Assembly (NCBI GenBank): GCA_028875335.1
Contig: JAPPEF010000185.1
Coordinates: 1 to 11,244, forward strand
Source: Gemmatimonadota bacterium
GTDB taxonomy: Bacteria > Latescibacterota > UBA2968 > UBA8231
Reading direction: 5' to 3'
Length of the DNA stretch: 11,244 bases
Shown here: positions 7,106 to 11,244 of the stretch, piece by piece
How the letters are laid out: every line of letters begins with the position of its first letter
Numbering within the stretch: position 1 is the first letter of the stretch
Notes under the pieces: model-generated
Seen by the model: the letters and a program-made list of their open reading frames with translations, nothing else
What the model was told of the DNA's origin: nothing
The model's database searches: none
Made by a program: the position numbers and the translations under genes

Positions 7106-7256
7106 CTCAGTACACGACCGTACCGTTAGGCAGGGCATCGAGGTATGGGATGCTTCGACTCCGCTGCGCTCAGCATGACACTGAAAAGCAGCGCACCCGC
7201 TTGTCATGCTGAGCGTAGCGAAGTATCTCAGACCACCTCTACTGTCGTGTACTGAG
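7106..7256. mobile_element. MITE-like element with 13-bp terminal inverted repeats
   Basis: CTCAGTACACGAC (7106-7118) and its exact reverse complement GTCGTGTACTGAG (7244-7256) bound a 151-bp non-coding segment. Inside, a second, longer imperfect hairpin has a perfect 14-bp core, CGCTCAGCATGACA (7167-7180) pairing with 7202-7215, around a 21-nt loop. Its outer arms (CTTCGACTCCGCTG, and CGTAGCGAAGTATCTCA on the other side) also pair partly. From memory, very similar TTCGC..CGCTCAG.ATGACA repeats are common between genes in many uncultured bacteria. No clear target-site duplication is visible. The element fills the gap between the stop at 7100 and the barrel gene, so it may attenuate read-through or supply leader sequence. 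Confidence 0.65.
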
Positions 7257-7294
7257 GTTGAATGCAAACCGCTATCGCACGGGAAATCAGCGCA

Positions 7295-9931
7295 ATGAAT
7301 AAAGCCATTTGGTCTTTTGTCTTGCTCGCCCTCTTGCCACTGGAGCTCAAGGCCGACTTGCAGAGCGGATTCTTCAATCCGTACCGAGCAACGGGAACGC
7401 CGGTCGATTTTGAGTCGCTGAGTCCGGCGCTGCGAAAATGGTACGTGCCCCAGACGCTCTTTTATCTCTATGGTTGGAAGACCTACGAGTACACCAACTA
7501 CGCCCGGGACAACTACCAACGCTACGTCAATCTCTTCTTGGAAGGAGATCGCTATTACGATTTGTACGGCAACTATATCACCCGGGGTTGGCGCATCTAC
7601 GACTGGCGTCAGGAACACCCGCTCGATTTTGGCAGCAGCATTTTCAAAAATCCCCGCTTCAATAGTTGGTTCAACCGCGTCCTGATATCCTCTGCTTCCA
7701 AAGGGCAATTCTACACCGCACTGACCGTCGGCGAACAACTGCGGACCACGCTTACGCCGATGACCTTCTCGAAGCCGCTCTTCGACGGCATCCAGTGGGA
7801 TATGCAGTCCGACAAATACGCCTTGACCCTCATTGCTTCGCGCATTGACAATCCGGCCGTTCAGCGTCTCGACAGCGAAATCTCCGAAGCGAGAGAGACG
7901 GTCTTCACCAATTTGTACGGCTTGCGCGGAGTCGCCCAGGTCGGCGATTTCGCCACACTCGGATTGACGTACGTCAATGCCAACCACGGGAACAGCCGCT
8001 TAAGCGTCGAGGAGAATTCCCTCAAGGGCGTCTTGGGGGGGCGCTTGAACGCGGAAAACGTCCGCCGCATCGTCGTCCGCCTCAGCGACGATTCGCCCGA
8101 AGACAACACCGGCGGTGCGCTGCTGTTCCGCGAACGGATCTTCATCGACGATGTCGAGCACCCGGAGATAAAACCTTCGATTGACGGAGGGACGCGGCGC
8201 CAGGGTCTGCTCGAAGCTAACGGTGGCGATGTGCTGACGCTTAGTTACGACATCGAACGCGATTTTGTCCCGGGCGTAAAGGACCAGATCGGCGATTTTA
8301 AAGAAGCCGGCAAGATCGATATCGAGCTGGTAGTAACCAATGATTTTCGCATAGAGGTAACTTCTAATATGCAGACTAATTTCACCGGCGAAACGGTCTT
8401 CTTGCCGGTAAAACGGAGCAATGGCAATATCAGCGACGGCTCCAATCAGCAGGTGGTCCGCTTCCAGTACGGGCTACCTACAGCCAATGAAATCATGGGT
8501 TTTACGTTTGAAGTTTCCGAGCTTGCTGGATTCAATCTCCGCTCCGAATTCAACGTCAACCGCCACCACCGCAAGTTCCCCAACCAGAATATCGTCAAGA
8601 GGCAGGCGCTAGCGTCCGATCGCGCCGAGGCTTTTTACGTCACCGCTTCGCGGTTGAGCTATCCGTGGTTCGCCTATGGCGAGGCCTTCTCCATGGATCC
8701 GAACTACGGCACCTCTATGGTCATTCCCGACCAGCGCGGTTTTATCGACTACGAGGATGAGCTTAACTTCACCTATGAATTTGTCGAAGACAACGACGAT
8801 CAAGACCGCTTTCCGGACTGGCGGCGGCGCGTTACTGGCGGCGGTTTTGTACCGGGGCAGCAGACGACCCGCGCCGCGGATGTCGAGGTATTTCCCGGCC
8901 TCGACGAGAACAACGACTTGGTCAACGACTTTAACCAGAACGACAATTTGCAGCCCGATTACGTCGAACCTTTTCTGCGCTACAATGTCGATCCGCCCGA
9001 ATTTCTCTTTGGCACCGACATGAACAACAACACCGTCATAGACCGCCTCGAAAACGATACCGAACCCGATTATCCCTACAAACGCGACCACCGGGGCTAC
9101 AATTTCTACGTGGGCGCTGAAATGCAGCCCGGTTCTAAGCTCATGGTCGGGCATCTACGCGAGTGGTTGATCGGTAGTGCCCGGCGGAACCAGACGAGCT
9201 ATGGGATTTTTACTTGGCAGGAAGATCTGCCATTGCGCGGCTTTAAGTTTCGCTTCATGGAATTTTTGCGCTTTGCTCGCGACGATATTCCCGACGCGCT
9301 GATCCAGTGGGTACAGTCTCCCTTTTCCGCGGGGGGGCTACAGGATGTGCAGGACCGCTTGATAGCCCAGAACACGATGATTAACACTTCGTATCTCGAT
9401 TTTGCTATTCATCGTCTGCAGCCGCTGAACGTGTCCGGTAAAGTCAAATGGGACCATTATTTTCAGCGCGGAGATCAGGCGCAGGAAAATCGCGACGAGA
9501 GTTTCTTAGGTGCCATTCTGAGAGCGGAGTACTTCTACGAGCCGTTTGCGGGGATCACCATTTCGCCCAAGTGGAAACAGCAGTACACCCGCCAAGTTCC
9601 GACGGATCCCTTGGCGCTGCGACGCAATGAGCTATCGGAGATTTTTTTCTTAATCGGGACGTACGATCTCATCCCCGGTCAGCTCGTCTCGGAGTCGGGT
9701 GTCGAATGGGAGGTCTTTCGGAATCTACAGCAAGAGCCCGATCCTCTGCCGCCGGCCTTTGTCGAGGATTTCACTACCCTGACCTTGGCCACTCAGTTCA
9801 CCAACAGTTCCGAATATCAGGGCTACGCACTTTCTACCAAGATCGGTGTGCGCTGGCAACGCCGGGCGTTGCAACAAGGCGATGAGACCAATTTCCTCAC
9901 GTTTGTAACTATCTTCGCCGGATTGCGCTAA
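7295..9931 (+). CDS. Probable outer-membrane beta-barrel protein with acidic Ca-binding-like loops
   Basis: This 878-residue protein starts at ATG 7295, which gives a clean signal peptide: MNKAIWSFVLLALLPLELKA, cleaved after residue 20. An ATG at 7262, 11 codons earlier, would spoil it; GGGAAA at 7281-7286 is the likely ribosome binding site. The mature part alternates short hydrophobic strands with Tyr/Phe/Trp-rich girdles (for example FYLYGWKTYEYTNYARDNYQRYVNLF at 56-81 in essence) and ends in amphipathic strands, the last being NFLTFVTIFAGLR. This is the usual look of an outer-membrane barrel. Residues about 250-360 look like a soluble beta-domain. Residues 498-593 hold three DxNxDxxxD-type loops. 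I do not recognise a named family; there is no TonB box or plug. It follows the FlgD-tailed proteins and precedes a TPR lipoprotein by 7 nt, so a role in surface-protein export or attachment is plausible but inferred. Confidence 0.75.
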   Translation: MNKAIWSFVLLALLPLELKADLQSGFFNPYRATGTPVDFESLSPALRKWYVPQTLFYLYGWKTYEYTNYARDNYQRYVNLFLEGDRYYDLYGNYITRGWRIYDWRQEHPLDFGSSIFKNPRFNSWFNRVLISSASKGQFYTALTVGEQLRTTLTPMTFSKPLFDGIQWDMQSDKYALTLIASRIDNPAVQRLDSEISEARETVFTNLYGLRGVAQVGDFATLGLTYVNANHGNSRLSVEENSLKGVLGGRLNAENVRRIVVRLSDDSPEDNTGGALLFRERIFIDDVEHPEIKPSIDGGTRRQGLLEANGGDVLTLSYDIERDFVPGVKDQIGDFKEAGKIDIELVVTNDFRIEVTSNMQTNFTGETVFLPVKRSNGNISDGSNQQVVRFQYGLPTANEIMGFTFEVSELAGFNLRSEFNVNRHHRKFPNQNIVKRQALASDRAEAFYVTASRLSYPWFAYGEAFSMDPNYGTSMVIPDQRGFIDYEDELNFTYEFVEDNDDQDRFPDWRRRVTGGGFVPGQQTTRAADVEVFPGLDENNDLVNDFNQNDNLQPDYVEPFLRYNVDPPEFLFGTDMNNNTVIDRLENDTEPDYPYKRDHRGYNFYVGAEMQPGSKLMVGHLREWLIGSARRNQTSYGIFTWQEDLPLRGFKFRFMEFLRFARDDIPDALIQWVQSPFSAGGLQDVQDRLIAQNTMINTSYLDFAIHRLQPLNVSGKVKWDHYFQRGDQAQENRDESFLGAILRAEYFYEPFAGITISPKWKQQYTRQVPTDPLALRRNELSEIFFLIGTYDLIPGQLVSESGVEWEVFRNLQQEPDPLPPAFVEDFTTLTLATQFTNSSEYQGYALSTKIGVRWQRRALQQGDETNFLTFVTIFAGLR

Positions 9932-9938
9932 CAGAGCG

Positions 9939-11244
9939 ATGGGTAGTACCCGTCCATCTGTTCTCTTGGGGATCGCACTGGCCACGCTAGTCGCGTGCGA
10001 CCAGCCCCCCACGACCAAGACCGACTACCAAATGTGGCTGGAGCGGCATCCGCAGGATAGCGAAGCCCATTGGCAACTGGCCGATCTGCTCTTGCAAGAG
10101 CGCGACTACCAAGAGTCCGAGCACCACTACCGCACGGCCCTAAGCATTGATCCGGTGACTGTGGACGCTTGGATTGGGCTGGGAAATATCTCCTGCAAAC
10201 AGGGGCTATACGAGCAGGCCGAAAGCCACTTCCGCAACGCCCTGTCGCTGGACGAGGAGCACGTGGGTGCGTTGTGTAGCTTGGCCAGTTTGGCCTTGGA
10301 ACAAGAGGAATACGCCCACAGCCGCGATTTGTACCAGCAGGCGCTGGCACTCGATCCAGACAATGCCGGGGCGTTCTACAATCTCGCTTTGGCGTACATC
10401 AAGCTCAAGGCTTACTACGAGGCGATTACAGCCCTGCGGCAGGCCACTCGCATTGATACGGGGTACAGTTTGGCATTTTACGCGCTAGGCCAGATCTACG
10501 CCGAGCGTCTCGGCGAGTACCAAGAAGGTATCGCGGCGTTTAGGCGAGCAGTGGCGCTGAGAGCGGACTGGCCTAGCGCGCGGATAGGCCTAGGCCACGC
10601 CCTGCTGCAAGCTGGCCAAGTAGATGCGGCCACAACGGCTTTCGGCGAGGCCCTTGCCCTCGACCCGAGCGAGGCCCAAGCCCATGTAGGGTTGGGGTTG
10701 GCCGAGGAGCGACGGCGCGCCGAGACGCTCGCCGAGGCACATTATCTGCGCGCCATCGCCTTGGATCCGGTGCGGGCGCGGACCTATTTCAAGTTAGGTA
10801 CGCTCTACGTCAGACAGGGAAGAAAGGAGGAAGCCCAACAATACTTGGGCCGCTTTGAAGAGCTGGCACCCCATGCTGACGATCTAGCTCAACTCAGAGA
10901 CCGACTGCGGCGAGAGCCAGATAACGCGCTGGCCCATTACGCTTTGGCCGGGATTTACGCCAAACTGAATATGTCTTCTCTTGCAATCAGTGCCCTGAGA
11001 AGCTGTCTTGCCGTGCGACCAGATTACGCGCCCGCCTACAACAACTTAGGCAACGCGCATTTGCGCATGGGAGATACCAGGGAAGCCATTGCGATGTACG
11101 AAGTCGCCGTCCGCATTGACACGGCGTACGCACTGGCCTACAACAATTTGGGGAGTGCCCAGCTACTTAATGGCCAACCGCACGAGGCACTGGCGTGCTA
11201 CCAACGCGCGCTGCGGATTCGCCCGGACTATGCCGATGCGTATT
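9939..11244 (+). CDS. TPR-repeat lipoprotein (3' partial)
   Basis: The frame is open from ATG 9939 to the window edge, giving 435 visible residues. The first 20 residues end in the lipobox LVAC, so Cys20 should be lipidated and the protein held on a membrane. Eleven complete 34-residue tetratricopeptide repeats follow. Eight run from residue 41 to 313 (the fifth has 35 residues), then comes a 16-residue linker at about 314-329 (DDLAQLRDRLRREPDN). Three more repeats span 330-431, and a twelfth starts at 432. Repeats carry the usual AxxYNNLGxA/ALxIxPDY pattern and are most regular after the linker. TPRs bind proteins, so a scaffold or assembly role in the outer-membrane locus is likely. It starts 7 nt after the barrel gene's stop and is probably translated from the same mRNA; only a weak AGAG is seen before the ATG. 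The C-terminus lies outside the window. Confidence 0.85.
   Translation, partial: MGSTRPSVLLGIALATLVACDQPPTTKTDYQMWLERHPQDSEAHWQLADLLLQERDYQESEHHYRTALSIDPVTVDAWIGLGNISCKQGLYEQAESHFRNALSLDEEHVGALCSLASLALEQEEYAHSRDLYQQALALDPDNAGAFYNLALAYIKLKAYYEAITALRQATRIDTGYSLAFYALGQIYAERLGEYQEGIAAFRRAVALRADWPSARIGLGHALLQAGQVDAATTAFGEALALDPSEAQAHVGLGLAEERRRAETLAEAHYLRAIALDPVRARTYFKLGTLYVRQGRKEEAQQYLGRFEELAPHADDLAQLRDRLRREPDNALAHYALAGIYAKLNMSSLAISALRSCLAVRPDYAPAYNNLGNAHLRMGDTREAIAMYEVAVRIDTAYALAYNNLGSAQLLNGQPHEALACYQRALRIRPDYADAY

Noticed and set aside
7263..7273. TGCAAACCGC shared with the palindrome at 2695-2704
   Set aside because: Only about 10 nt match and the other arm is absent; chance is the simpler reading.
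7097..7987. Long antisense frame of 296 codons across the MITE-like element and barrel N-terminus
   Set aside because: It opposes a gene with a clear signal peptide, runs through the hairpin element, and its product has no recognisable domain; it is a mirror of the codon bias on the plus strand.

Overview
The window is about 11.2 kb of moderately GC-rich bacterial DNA with Gram-negative (outer-membrane) gene content. It carries signal peptides, a lipobox lipoprotein, a probable outer-membrane beta-barrel, and large secreted proteins ending in FlgD/CHU_C-type Ig-like domains. Long discoidin-type exported proteins with such tails, together with short GTAGGG..CGG palindromes and a 'CGCTCAGCATGACA' hairpin element, fit an uncultured FCB-like lineage (Latescibacterota, Poribacteria or a relative). 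That placement is inference; no rRNA or marker gene is present. No tRNA, rRNA, CRISPR array or transposase was seen.

Layout. (1) 3-356: the 3' end of a secreted protein gene whose only visible part is the FlgD-like tail. (2) 357-2744: an island of different character. It holds a REP-like palindrome, a 3'-end relic of a PcfJ-like gene, a 107-residue coiled-coil membrane protein (+), an intact 518-residue PcfJ-like protein (-), a pair of divergent promoters and a perfect 30-bp palindrome. (3) 2745-9931: three same-strand genes. Two are large exported proteins built from discoidin-like and other beta-sandwich modules ending in the same FlgD-like tail as gene 1. The third is an 878-residue probable outer-membrane barrel, preceded by a 151-bp MITE-like element. 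(4) 9939-end: a TPR lipoprotein, still open at the window edge, starting 7 nt after the barrel gene.

How the genes may work together (inference): three paralogous exported proteins with a common C-terminal tail, an outer-membrane barrel and a TPR lipoprotein on one strand look like a cell-surface secretion or display locus. The tails would be sorting or anchoring domains (as in type IX-like systems), the barrel the outer-membrane partner and the TPR lipoprotein a scaffold. The PcfJ-like/coiled-coil island, bracketed by related palindromes, appears to be inserted between paralogues 1 and 2. The exact function of every protein remains unproven from sequence alone.
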